Below are positions 20,851-30,759 of a DNA stretch of 64,000 nt, in pieces. The DNA comes from Prorocentrum cordatum (Eukaryota > Sar > Dinophyceae > Prorocentrales > Prorocentraceae): positions 554,726-618,725 of the forward strand of contig CAUYUJ010016371.1 in the NCBI GenBank assembly GCA_963575745.1, written 5' to 3'. The translations under genes and the position numbers were made by a program. Each line of letters opens with the position of its first letter. The stretch's first letter is position 1. The notes under the pieces were generated by a model that saw nothing but the letters and a program-made list of their open reading frames with translations, was not told the DNA's origin and searched no databases.

Positions 20851-21087
20851 GATCCGCTGCGATTTTCGCTCTATCCGACCAATCTTCAGCATGCGCAGCA
20901 TCGCGGGGAACCGTCGCGCACAGCGCAAACGGCCACCCGCGAATTGGCCCGCGGCCTCAGAGCAGGCAGGGCGCAGCACGGCGCGCCCCTTTGCGCCCGC
21001 CCGAGGGGTCTCGGCGGAGGGGCGCGACATCACGACTGAGCTGAAGGCAGTGTGAGATCAAGCTCAGACAACGGATTAATTCACGAA
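20851..21087. other. No gene recognised
   Basis: A short GC-rich intronic stretch with no repeat or motif that I could support. Confidence 0.4.
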
Positions 21088-22610
21088 TTAATCAAACGAT
21101 ATGGGTTGAGCGTCTAAACGGAGCCGGGCCAACTCTGGATCCGCCACATGCAAGCGACGCTGTCCTGCGATGGACTCGCGGCGGTGGAGGTCAACAGGGC
21201 GCTTGTTATGATTAAATCTATACATCTGTGACTGCCCACGCTTCGAGCATGGTGGAGGGGGGCGGGGGCCCGAGAGGGGCGAGGCCCGCCCCGTGGAGAT
21301 ACCACCACACGCCAAGCAGATCACAACCTCACCAAAGGCCACGGCGAGGACGTGGCCTCTGGCGGAATTCGGGGGAAGGTAACCGTTCGCGGGCAACTCG
21401 CGCCCAGGACGAACGCCGGGCACAACGGAGCCTCCACGGGGAGCCACGCGACGCGACTGATGCGGTGACTCTTGGGCAGGAAAGGAAGGGGGGCGTCGGA
21501 GTCGGTCGGCGGCGGCAGCGATGGCTTCGTCGGCGCCGCCCCTGAACCCCACCCTCCCCGCGCCATCATTCGGAAAGGCGTCCGAGTCCAGCCGGGCTGA
21601 GCGCGCCGACGGTGGCTGAGTCCCCCCCGGCCGAACGGCTCTGGGGGGCTCGAGGGACCCCCCAGGAGACCTCGAGCGCCCACGGGTCCGCGCATCGACC
21701 CCCCGCCCACGCCCCACCCCCCCCATCAGGGGACCTCGCAGAGGCGGAAATTCTGGCTGGGCAGAGGCGCTCGGCGTGGAGCCTTCGTTGCTGGTCAGAG
21801 CGCGCGTTGCGCCCGCGCGTAAAAGCACCTCCAACCCCATGCGACACAACAAAATAACAAAACAAACAATAACGGAAATTCAAAGCTTCCCCGTCGGCCC
21901 CCGCGGCCATCGACTGGCGACGGCGACGACGATCATCAAAGCCTGGGGAGACGGTTTGGCCCATGTAACGAGTGCGCGCCTTGGCCATCCAGATCATTCA
22001 CCGGGCAAAAACGAGCTTTGACAGCTTGGACCTGGGCCTCAGGAACAGAGTGAAGGCCCCTGCCTTGAACAGCAGCAGAATCGGCCCAACGGTTCCCTGG
22101 GGCCTCTATGGGACGACCTTTCTGATAGCCAAGCGTGTAGGCAATCTGCAAATCTGGGCTCAGTCCTCCAAGGTCCTCAATCCTCGCCTAGATGTCGACC
22201 CAAAGGTCGGCGTTGGGGCGCTTCGGCGCGCAACACCAAGCCTTGCCGCGGCTGAGCCCCTGCGGCAGCTCGATGAAACCCGCGAGCACGGCGATTGGGA
22301 GACGAGCGATCCTCAGCACCTGTGCAATAGCGTACACTTCGGCTCTCGGGCTCGTCTGTATCGGTCCTGGTAACGCACCGTACACACATAATGAAACTGC
22401 GGAATCGGAAACTTGGGCGAACCCCCATCCTGCACGGCAGGTGTCGTTCCAGAAATGATAATTGAGGCAAGCTCCATCAGAAAACAAATTACCCTGGCGA
22501 CGTACCCAACCCCTGCGCAAACGCGGGGCGCAAATAGTTTAGGACACTTCATAAAGGGGGCGATGACGGAACGAAGGTTACATATGTCTGCAGACGGAAT
22601 TCGGGACACT
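21088..22610 (-). pseudogene. LINE remnant: RNase H and C-terminal cysteine region
   Basis: On the minus strand, 22520-22188 encodes an RNase H fold start (F-S-D-G-A-C-L, then R-A-G-W-G-F-A and S-P-R-A-E-V-Y-A-I-A). 22151-21936 continues in another frame with P-G-N-R-W-A-D-S-A, the usual GN-xADxxA end of RNase H. 21852-21088 encodes a Pro/Arg-rich tail with V-I-C-L-A-C-G-G and a later P-P-P-P-C, a cysteine pattern I associate with the C-terminus of dinoflagellate LINE proteins. At least two frameshifts separate the parts. The reverse transcriptase is absent; the 102-bp satellite starts where it would be expected. Same strand as the host gene, inside its intron. Confidence 0.7.
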
Positions 22611-22689
22611 CGCAGGACACTGGCTACAGGACAAGGACTAGATAAAGCTGGTTAGTTACAATCCCTGAGCAACCCTAGCCACTTCGAAG

Positions 22690-24655
22690 GCGGGGATCTC
22701 AGATCGCAGCCCCCCAGGGATGGCGAGGTCTAATTTGGGCCCGCGCGTGGCGACACTAGGCTGGGCCCCCCAGCAGGCCTCGAAAGTGGCGACAGTTTCA
22801 CAGATCGCAGCCCCCCAGGGATGGCGAGGTCTAATTTGAATCTGCGTGTGGCGTCACTGTGCTGGGCCCCCCAGCAGGCCTCGAAAGTGGCGACAGTTTC
22901 ACAGATCGCAGCCCCCCAGGGATGGCGAGGTCTAATTTGAGTCCGCGGTGAGTACCCACTGTGCTGGGCCCCCCAGCAGGCCTCGAAAGTGGCGACAGTT
23001 TCACAGATCGCAGCCCCCCAGGGATGGCGAGGTCAATTTGAGTCCGCCGTGGTACCCACTGTGCTGGGCCCCCCAGCAGGCCTCGAAAGTGGCGACAGTT
23101 TCACAGATCGCAGCCCCCCAGGGATGGCGAGGTCCCATTTGAATCCGCCCGTGGTACCCACTGTGCTGGGCCCCCCAGCAGGCCTCGAAAGTGGCGACAG
23201 TTTCACAGATCGCAGCCCCCCAGGGATGGCGAGGTCCCATTTGAGTCCGCCGTGGGTACCCACTGTGCTGGGCCCCCCAGCAGGCCTCGAAAGTGGCGAC
23301 AGTTTCACAGATCGCAGCCCCCCAGGGATGGCGAGGTCATTTGAGTCCGCCGTGGGTACCCACTGTGCTGGGCCCCCCAGCAGGCCTCGAAAGTGGCGAC
23401 AGTTTCACAGATCGCAGCCCCCCAGGGATGGCGAGGTCTAATTTGAATCCGCCGTGGTACCCACTGTGCTGGGCCCCCCAGCAGGCCTCGAAAGTGGCGA
23501 CAGTTTCACAGATCGCAGCCCCCCAGGGATGGCGAGGTCCCATTTGAGTCCGCCGTGGGTACCCACTGTGCTGGGCCCCCCAGCAGGCCTCGAAAGTGGC
23601 GACAGTTTCACAGATCGCAGCCCCCCAGGGATGGCGAGGTCCCATTTGAAACCGCCGTGGGTACCCACTGAGCTGGGTCCCCCAGCAGCCCTCGAAAGTG
23701 GCGACAGTTTCACAGATCGCAGCCCCCCGGGGATGGCGAGGTCCAACTTGAGTCCGCCGTGGGTACCCTCTGTGCTGGGCCCCCCAACAGCCTCGAAAAT
23801 GGCGACAGTTTCACAGATCACAGCCCCCCAAGGATGGCGAGGTCTAATTTGAATCCGCCGTGGGTACCCACTGTACTGGGCCCCCCAGCAGGCCTCGAAA
23901 GTGGCGACAGTTTCGCAGCCCCCCAGGGATGGCGAGGTCCAATTTGAATCCGCCGTGGGTACCCTCTGTGCTGGGCCCGCCAGCAGGCCTCGAAAACTGT
24001 GCTGGCAGCACATGGCGCAGTTTCACAGATCGCAGCCCCCCAGGGATGGCGAGGTCTAATTTGAATCCGCGCGTGGCCCTCACTGTGCTGGGCCCCCCAG
24101 CAGGCCTCGAAAATGGCGACAGTTTCACAGATCGCAGCCCCCCAGGGATGGCGAGGTCTAATTTGAATCCGCGCGTGGCCCTCACTGTGCTGGGCCCCCC
24201 AGCAGGCCTCGAAAATGGCGACAGTTTCGCAGATCGCAGCCCCCCAGGGATGGCGAGGTCTAATTTGAATCCGCGCGTGGCCCTCACTGTGCTGGGCCCC
24301 CCAGCAGGCCTCGAAAATGGCGACAGTTTCGCAGATCGCAGCCCCCCAGGGATGGCGAGGTCTAATTTGAATCCGCGCGTGGCCCTCACTGTGCTGGGCC
24401 CCCCAGCAGGCCTCGAAAATGGCGACAGTTTCGCAGATCGCAGCCCCCCAGGGATGGCGAGGTCTAATTTGAATCCGCGCGTGGCCCTCACTGTGCTGGG
24501 CCCCCCAGCAGGCCTCGAAAATGGCGACAGTTTCGCAGATCGCAGCCCCCCAGGGATGGCGAGGTCTAATTTGAATCCGCGCGTGGCCCTCACTGTGCTG
24601 GGCCCCCCAGCAGGCCTCGAAAATGGCGACAGTTTCACAGATCGCAGCCCCTCGC
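22690..24655. repeat. 102-bp satellite, about 19 copies, in two subfamilies
   Basis: CAGATCGCAGCCCCCCAGGG recurs at 22700, 22801, 22902, 23004, 23104, 23206 and so on to about 24640, spacing 100-102 bp. Units up to about 23990 carry a GTGGGTACCCACTGTGCTGG-type segment. Units from about 24030 on carry GCGCGTGGCCCTCACTGTGC and are nearly identical at exactly 102 bp. Being 34 codons long, the later units give open frames on both strands at once (about 310 codons plus, 298 codons minus), which argues against coding. There are no spacers, so it is not a CRISPR array. Confidence 0.95.
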
Positions 24656-25470
24656 AGGCAAGACAGGAAGAGGCAGGGAGGGAGGGAGGAGGAGGAGGAA
24701 GGAGTGGAGACCACACTGCTCTATTCAAAACGAATACCCAACCAAAGAGGGTTGGGAAAAAAATCATTCCCGGCACAAATGAACAGTCTCCGTAGGAACG
24801 GTATGCCAGTCCATCGAATCGTCACGCGGGGGTATTTGTGGTAGGAACGCTTTGGAGTAGAGCCCTCTGCACCAAAACCAGGCCGTGTGGGTCGGGCAGG
24901 GCAAGACCGCAATGCCTGCAGCATCGTAGAGCGTATTCTTCCGTGGCACCGCATGTCCATGGAATGCGACAGCAATCGGCTCCACTGCGGGAGCAGAGCA
25001 CACACGTAGGGCTGCCAATGTACCCGAGAGAATGGCGACAAACGGGCGGCCACGTCATCCCCGTGAACAAAGCTCTTAGCGTGCCCGTCTGTTGGAGGGA
25101 TCATATGTGTGGACGGTCGGGGTCGTCCTCTCGCGAGTCCTTCGGAGAATGACAAATACAGGCTCCAGCCAGTAACCCACAGGACTACTGGGGTCCAAGT
25201 TCTGCGAAGTGTCGCGATTGGGCCGTTGGCCCAGTCCGCCCATAGCCTACGCACAGCAACGGCACGAGCGACGTCCCGCAGGGCCGTGGGTGGCAAGCTC
25301 CTGAAATCAAGTGTGTCTTCAATGTCAGTCCGCACGTGGAAGGCCGAAGACGCACACCATCTCATATCGTGGCCCCAGCAGGTCCTCCTAGCCCCCAGGG
25401 GTGAGCAGCCTTGAGCACCACAGGCGCCGTGCGCTGCCAAGCCAACTGAAGGAGATCGTGTAACCGCGAG
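24656..25470. other. Intronic region, no gene recognised
   Basis: A minus-strand frame of 239 codons (24721-25440) contains Trp-rich phrases but no motif I recognise. Its composition is less GC-biased than its surroundings, so an old retroelement piece is possible. A few purine-rich GGAGG repeats lie at 24680-24710. Confidence 0.4.
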
Positions 25471-25473
25471 TCC

Positions 25474-25745
25474 CTGGAGGAGGAGGAGGAGGAGGAAGAG
25501 GAAGAGGAGGAGGAGGAGGTGGAGATTGCCAGCATGGCAGCGGGGGGCGTCACGCCCGCCCGATCCTCACCCTCCTGATGTTCGTTATCGCCATCCTCGC
25601 TCTCCTGGCCCTCCTACTCCACATCCTCACCCTCCTGCTCCACGCTCTCCTGATCCTCACCCGCATGACCCTCACTCTCCTGATCCTCCCCCTCGTTAGC
25701 CTCGCCCTTCTGATCCTCACGCTCATTATCATCTCGATCATGTTC
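25474..25745. repeat. GGA microsatellite and 15-bp CTCCTGATCCTCACC minisatellite
   Basis: 25474-25525 is GGA/GGAA repeat. 25560-25745 repeats CTCCTGATCCTCACC-like units, giving a hydrophobic L-L-I-L-T repeat on the plus strand and an Arg/Val repeat on the minus strand. Confidence 0.8.
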
Positions 25746-25816
25746 CTCTCGCCGAGAAGCGTACGCCTCTTCTTCTACATACAAGAACTCCCGATCAACC
25801 GCAGGGCGGCCAGCTA

Positions 25817-25985
25817 CGAACTCGGAGGTCCACGCGGATTCCGTGAATCGGCGATGGAGTCTCCTGGCGGCGCCTCCGACGCCGCCCGTGGCGCGCTCCG
25901 CGCGCCAGGGAGGGGTGTCCAGCGCCGATCCGAGGAATCCGCGCGGACCTCCGAGTTTGTATGTTTATGCCATTGTTCGTTCCAT
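25817..25985. mobile_element. MITE of the GGGGAACAAA family
   Basis: Left arm GAACTCGGAGGTCCACGCGG is matched inverted by CCGCGCGGACCTCCGAGTTT near 25940-25958, followed by GTATGTTTATGCCATTGTTC. The internal GGCGCGCTCCGCGCGCC is shared with 56686-56880. The outer part of the left arm is not recognisable. Confidence 0.7.
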
Positions 25986-26236
25986 GATGAGAGTAAGTTC
26001 GATTCGCGGCGATCATGGGCGTTTTGGGGGGGCGAACGGGGTGAAGGCGTAGCGTAACGTCCCCGCCCCCACCCTGACAGGCTGTGGTGCCAGACGCACT
26101 GCGGCAGTGCTGAGGGCGCAATAGGGGTGGAGCGTCACGTTATGGTGGGGGAAGCGGGGGAGGGTGAGGGAGAGGGGGGGGAATAACGCGCTTTCTTGCC
26201 CAGAGGGTAAACAAACAAATGAGTACGGGGGCCCTC
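25986..26236. other. Intron start region of the PDE gene with inverted short motifs
   Basis: GCGTAACGTCCCCGCCCCC near 26052 faces an inverted match, GGGGTGGAGCGTCACGTTAT, near 26116. On the minus strand this lies 100-200 bases inside the proposed intron. No coding sequence beyond codon 235 of exon A is supported, although the frame stays open to 26135. Confidence 0.4.
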
Positions 26237-26941
26237 CTTCAGCGGGACGCACAGAACGTTGTGCGTCCTGAAGCCCGTCTTCTTGTCGACCGCCACGTTG
26301 AAGCGGGCATCTGCGCACGCGTCGTTGCTGATGATTGTCTTTCCGGTCATGGCAACGTGGCCAGCGATGCCAGCGCTGATGGGGATCCGCAACTCTCCAT
26401 CAGTCGAGTTCACCGTGGAGTAAAGCTCCTGCCGAGCGGCGTCCACCAGGAACACAGACGCGACCTCCGCACCCACCAACTTCTTGGCCTCCTCCATGAT
26501 TTGGCGCAGGATGTACTCCACGCTGTGGTCGGAATTCACCAGCAGCGAGCTCTGTATTAGAGCGTCCAGCGTGCGTGTGAGCAAACCGTCAGCAGAGAAA
26601 TCCCTGCCGGAACGGCGGCTGCGAATCGTCTTTCGGATGGCATGGCGGTGCACCCAGAAAACCTCGTCGAAATATTCGTTGATGGCGCTGTGCAGCGTGT
26701 GATTGGGGTACATGTCGGTCTGAGAGAGCTCCAGCCCAGTGACTGGCGAGGTGGTGTTGCGGGAAAGCCAACGCTCGATGTGCTGCCTCTCATACGTGTG
26801 ACCGTCCCCAAGCATCACGGGATCGTGCATGCACTGCTGCGAGATCGGGCAGAGGAAGGAAGTCGGGTGCTTCCACTCGTGCGGCAGCACTGTGCTGAGC
26901 TCCTGGTTGTGGCGAGGAAGCAGGCTGATGGAGCGGGACAT
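26237..26941 (-). CDS. Exon A: U-box domain plus first part of a GAF domain
   Basis: The frame opens with ATG at 26939-26941. Residues 25-92 form a U-box (F-L-C-P-I-S-Q-Q-C-M-H-D-P-V-M, then G-H-T-Y-E-R, I-E-R-W-L, P-V-T-G, P-N-H-T-L-H-S-A-I), the E2-binding fold of ubiquitin ligases. Residues 123-235 form a GAF domain (I-M-E-E-A-K-K-L-V-G-A-E, G-I-A-G-H-V-A, T-H-N-V-L-C-V-P-L-K), a sensor that binds cyclic nucleotides or other small ligands in many phosphodiesterases. The frame stays open 34 codons beyond Lys235 but loses GAF similarity there, and the missing GAF strand begins exon B. An AG at 26952-26953, 10 bases before the ATG, could accept a spliced leader or an upstream exon; this is inference. 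Cytosolic: no signal peptide or membrane span is seen. Confidence 0.85.
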
Positions 26942-27080
26942 GAAGGAAAGCCTGTGCGGCTCCTACGTCGTTGGCGCGCGCGGCGTTGTGGCCAGGGATT
27001 ATTTCCCGCTGGCGATCAGGCCCAAATCTATTGAGCCGCCAAAGCTGTGGTTTCGGGAACGTGTTGGAAACTCTAGATAA

Positions 27081-27258
27081 GAAAACGGCATAGAAACATC
27101 AACTGTCGGAGGTCCTTGCATATGTCTGGGGTCGGCTCCGGACCCCTTCCCAGGCGCGCGGGGCGCGCAAGGGGCGGCGCCTGAAGCGCCGCTAGGGGGG
27201 GCCCAGCGCCGATCCAAGAAATTCGCGCCGCCGATCCAGAAATTGATGTTGGCTCATG
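27081..27258. mobile_element. MITE of the GGGGAACAAA family, upstream of the gene
   Basis: Left arm CATAGAAACATCAACTGTCG then GAGGTCC; right arm GATCCAAGAAATTCGCGCCG then a duplicated GATCCAGAAATTGATGTT. The centre has GGCGCGCGGGGCGCGC and GGCGGCGCCTGAAGCGCCGC palindromes. It lies about 140 bp upstream of the U-box ATG on the minus strand. Confidence 0.6.
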
Positions 27259-28575
27259 CCGCTTCTTAAGTCACCCAACTTCGCGCATCGCGTCCCGCGA
27301 TGCGCGGCGCGCGACTACCTTCGCGCCCGCGCGACGCTGCCCTGGAGAAGGGCGCCTTTCCAACCCAAGCCGAGCGAAACGCGAGTATCGTCACGCTCCT
27401 GGGGGTGCAGCTGTGTTCTAGAGCTCGGAGCTATTTATTCTCGTGGCAATGGCCGCGATCGGGCCCTTCTGGCCTTGCTCCGTGACGCGGGGCCCCTTTT
27501 TGTCCGTCGTCGTTCGCCTCCCTAGCCATCTCGGACCTCCCTGGCTTCCCTGCACCGTCCCCACGTTTCTTGCTGCCCCTCGCCGCTCCCTCGTGCACGA
27601 GCCAGGGCACGCGTGCAACGTGTGGCTCGAAACACTGAGGCCGTGGGGCTCTTTGGGGCGCCCTCCAGTTAAACACGTCCATGGGCGAGGGTGCTTGCTC
27701 CAGTTCGAGGCTATGCGCGGGGGGTCTCTCCAAGTGATTCCTCGGGGCGGCGGGCCGAGGGAGACTCCTGGAGGCCTGCCAGGCACATCTTGCGGGCTAT
27801 ACGTGGGCTGGTGCGGGTCGTGATGAGCCCGCGTGGGGCCATCGCGGGAGCCACACAGGACGCACGTGGCTCGTCTCGAAGCCGTAATGAGCGTCAGGGA
27901 GCTGGGGGGGTCCACCACGCAGGGTCCCTGCCGAGCCCCCGACTCCAAGGCCGCGGGCAGGGGGCCGCTGCGACATGGTCCTGGGGCCGTGTGGGGGTAT
28001 CTTGGACCGTTACAACCTTCTTGTGGGTCTCTTGAGTAGTCTTGGGTCCAAATTGGGTTCATTGGGGGTTCTCTTCGGCCGCCTGGCCCAAGATCTGGAA
28101 GCCCTGAAGACATCGTGGACCTCCCGTGGGACTTCAAAGTCCAATCGGTCACTACTAAAAGGTTAAATGTTTGTTGTCAAGCGAGCACGGCGACTGTTGT
28201 ATTCGTGATAGCGCTAGAACACGCGGAGGAATTTCTTTTCACACTACCGAGATGACGAAACCCTCGAAACGTTTTGGCCAGGAGGTTAAAGTCGATGTAC
28301 AATCTCACTCCTCACAGGGCGGGAGGGTGGGAGCCGAAGACAGGCCATGGAGAGAGAGAGGGGGGGGGCAAGTGCGAAAGAGAAATCCTGATGTATAAAG
28401 TTCCTGTGTCGTTTAGCAGGTGCATTGCGTCGTTAGACATCACCGAGTTCAACAAAAAAACAAAAACAAAAAACTCACAGGGCTCAGGAACATATATAGA
28501 GCAGCTCTGTTTTTTTTACATCGCAGGGACATGCATCAGGCGAGAGCCTCGGAACGTCTTGGCCAGAGGTTAATG
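27259..28575. other. No gene recognised
   Basis: Overlapping frames up to 244 codons (27418-28152, minus) are Pro/Arg/Ser/Gly-rich without motifs. There are GA-rich phrases near 28350. No repeat was found. Confidence 0.4.
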
Positions 28576-28589
28576 TCGATGCAAACACT

Positions 28590-28682
28590 CACTCCCCCCC
28601 CCCCCCCCCCCCCCGAATTTCCCAAATTCGGGAGCCAACTCGGGCTGGTAGGGGGGGGGGGAAGAGGGGGGGGGGGGGGGCA
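28590..28682. repeat. Poly-C and poly-G tracts around a short palindrome
   Basis: A run of about 21 C ends at 28612, followed by GAATTTCCCAAATTCGGG, and then runs of 9 or more G up to 28680. Tract lengths may be affected by sequencing error. Confidence 0.8.
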
Positions 28683-28689
28683 TTTGTTG

Positions 28690-29445
28690 TGCCAGAACGC
28701 AGCCACGCTGAAGGCCGCGAGGGCCCTGGCCATGCAGCGCGCGAGCTTGCGCGGATAAGGGGTAAGCGGCAGCTGGGCGGGCACGGGCGCCCCCCTCAAA
28801 TTGGAAATGCGGGCGGCCCGATCGCGAGCACAGTCCATTCCGACCACGACGTGTACTACGCAGGTGTTCAAGGTCGTCAACCCCTACATAGCCAAACATC
28901 CAGCGAATTGGCTTCTTACACTGGGCTTTGAACTGGCACTGGATTACTTCAACCAGGCCAACGCGTGGCAGATTGGCCAGGGCCTGGATTCTACGAGCGC
29001 GCAACAAACGACAGGTGCGCGGGCGCTCGAGAACTGCAAGGATCTTGAGCTGCTGGAAAAGGGCGAACAGTTCCATGACGGCTCGAGCGCACTCCTTGCC
29101 TGTCTTGACTTCGTCCACGTCCGTCGCGCTGAGCGAATGCCCGGGCAAACCCCGGGGCTGGTCATGGGAGCGGATCTTCGCCGCCCTGTCACGGGCCATC
29201 GAGAATGTCTGCCATGGCGGTGCAAGAGCAGCAGCTAGAATGACACCTCGCAGAGCCCCACGTCTCATCGCGGCGAACACTCCGGGGTCGGCGAGGTTCT
29301 GCCGCGCCGGCTCGCGAGCCACACCCCACCAACTGCGGGCTCTAAATCTCAGCTTTTCGCCAGCTCGTGAGATGCATCTAGCGCCTGCCAAAAAATCAGC
29401 CACATAGCGGCCCTTGAGACCGAAACGCTGAGCACTGAGCCGCAC
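28690..29445 (-). pseudogene. DNA-methylase-like domain of a DIRS-like element (copy A)
   Basis: The minus frame within 29817-28570 contains F-L-A-G-A-R-C-I-S-R-A (a degenerate methylase motif I), G-V-I-L-A-A-A-L-A-P-P-W-Q-T-F-S (motif IV, where C5-cytosine methylases have Pro-Cys) and S-M-A-R-D-R. Later come C-Q-F, I-R-W-M-F-G-Y-V and C-S-R-S-G-R-P-H-F. The expected catalytic Cys is Trp (TGG, about 29212-29214), so this copy cannot act by the usual mechanism. It follows the tyrosine recombinase on the same strand. The same domain type occurs at 58349-59240. The C5-methylase assignment is by motif only. Confidence 0.6.
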
Positions 29446-29459
29446 TTCGCGGAACGTCG

Positions 29460-30570
29460 GCATTAGCTTGCAACGCGCGCCTGCCAGGTCAGCATCCGGT
29501 CGCGGAGGCGGGCCGGGTGGGCAAGACCCAACATGACTTGCATCAGGCGCGCCTCGCAGGCCTTGCACAGGCGCCTCTGATCCGCGGGGAAACGCTCGCG
29601 CTCGGCGCTCGGGCGGCCGCCGCGTTCGCGCCGATGCACGCCCCTCGCCCGGGCCCAGCGCCCGCGCCTCCGAATCTCCCCGAGCGCGCGGGCGCGCCCG
29701 CCGACGTCGACGCCGGCGCCGGAGTGGCGCCGCCGGCACAGCGTCAGCTTTCCTGCGCCGACCTCGGCCGCAGACGCCTGCGCTGCATCCGAAAGCTCCA
29801 GGTAGGTGAACGGCCACAGCTCCGCCGTTCCCCCGGCCCCCCAGAGCTGCGGAAAAAAAGGGGGCCCAGGCCGCGCAGGCAGCTCGATTCCCGAAGGCAA
29901 CCCTCGTCGTGGCGTTTTATCCTGCTCGGCCTGCCCCCTCCTCCGGGCGCGCCAAGAGGCCGCGGCTGCCCGCGCTCGCGCGCGACGGCGGGGCGAGATC
30001 GCGCCTCCCAGCCGCCGCGGCAGAGAAGAGGGCCGCGAATAGGCCGACGTGCCGACCGCCACGAACGGGGCCATGGGCGGGATGCCCATGTCTACCAGGC
30101 ACCGCATCATGGCCGCCCAAACGGCGAGGGGCAAGGCCTGGCGGCCACGCGACGGCGCCAGCCGCCTCCACGCCTGTAGGGCCCGCCACGCGCGAGGCAG
30201 GGATCGACCCCTCCGACTCCAGAAGGCCGGGTGCCTGTCCACAAGTGCGGCCCCCGTCTGGCCATCGAGGCTGCTCTGCCCCCCGATAGGCCATCGCGGC
30301 GAAGTAGTCGCAGACCAGACAATGCACCTGATCGCCCGTGGCCATCGCCAACTTCTCGTCGGTCAGGCCAGCACGCGAGTAAAAGCGATCGATATACTTG
30401 GCACGCCGCCCCCGCGTCCTGCGGGTCGCCGCCTGGCGCCCCAGCAGCGCGGGGCCCCCGGCGACGCTCTGCATTATCATGCCCGCGTAGAGAGCCGCGC
30501 GACGTCGGCGCCAGGAGTCCTGGGGGCGGCGCGATACCCTCTGAGCCGCGGTCGCGCGGTTCACCGAGCG
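29460..30570 (-). pseudogene. Tyrosine recombinase of a DIRS-like element
   Basis: Two frames joined by a shift near 30200 give the N-terminal arm-binding part (about 30570-30250, with Y-I-D-R-F-Y and V-C-D-Y-F-A-A-M-A-Y) and the catalytic part (30242-29463). The latter has L-P-R-A-W-R-A-L-Q-A-W-R-R-L, G-T-S-A-Y-S-R-P-S-S-L (first Arg) and C-R-R-R-H-S-G-A-G-V-D (the R-H pair, about 29716-29729), then R-R-R-G-R-W-A. The residue position of the nucleophilic Tyr (normally R-Y-E) reads H-R-R-E, so the enzyme is dead. Such recombinases integrate DIRS and Ngaro elements as circular DNA. No stretch upstream to 30760 shows other motifs. Confidence 0.7.
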
Positions 30571-30759
30571 GTCGGAGCCGCTCGAGTCGCGCCCGCCCCC
30601 CGCGCCCGCCCCGGCGTCGCCGGCGGAGGCCGCGGGATAGCGAGGTCCTCGAGCGTCAGCGGGGGCGGCAGCGGCGGCTCGCCGGGGAGGCCCTCCACCG
30701 GGGCCTGGACAGACCTCGCCTGCGGTTGGGGGGGCCGGCCTCCTGAGCACCCGAAACCC

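Larger units (their letters stand above)
14078..26236 (-). other. Inferred 12.2-kb intron of the U-box/GAF/PDE gene
   Basis: The GAF domain stops in exon A after C-V-P-L-K (Lys codon at 26237-26239) and resumes in exon B at G-R-Q-G-D. Both boundaries fall between codons (phase 0). The intron would begin GAGGGC and end CTCAAAG, i.e. a GA donor with an AG acceptor; GC and GA donors are known in dinoflagellate introns. The exon-intron joints share AAGG(G)AGG, so the exact cut is ambiguous. A GT lies 11 bases into the intron but does not keep the frame with the visible acceptor. Unseen small exons within the interval cannot be excluded. It contains copia and LINE remnants, satellites and a MITE, each listed separately. 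Confidence 0.65.

Noticed and set aside
21088-21852. Independent host gene with a Pro-rich protein
   Set aside because: It directly follows an RNase H remnant on the same strand and has the cysteine pattern of a LINE C-terminus, so retroelement origin is simpler.
22690-24655. CRISPR-like regular repeat array
   Set aside because: The repeat is contiguous (about 102 bp, no spacers), units diverge along the array, and the surroundings are eukaryotic.
26135-26236. Extension of the U-box/GAF exon to the stop codon at 26135
   Set aside because: After C-V-P-L-K the frame loses GAF similarity and becomes Ser/Pro-rich, while exon B supplies the missing GAF strand; intron sequence is the better reading.
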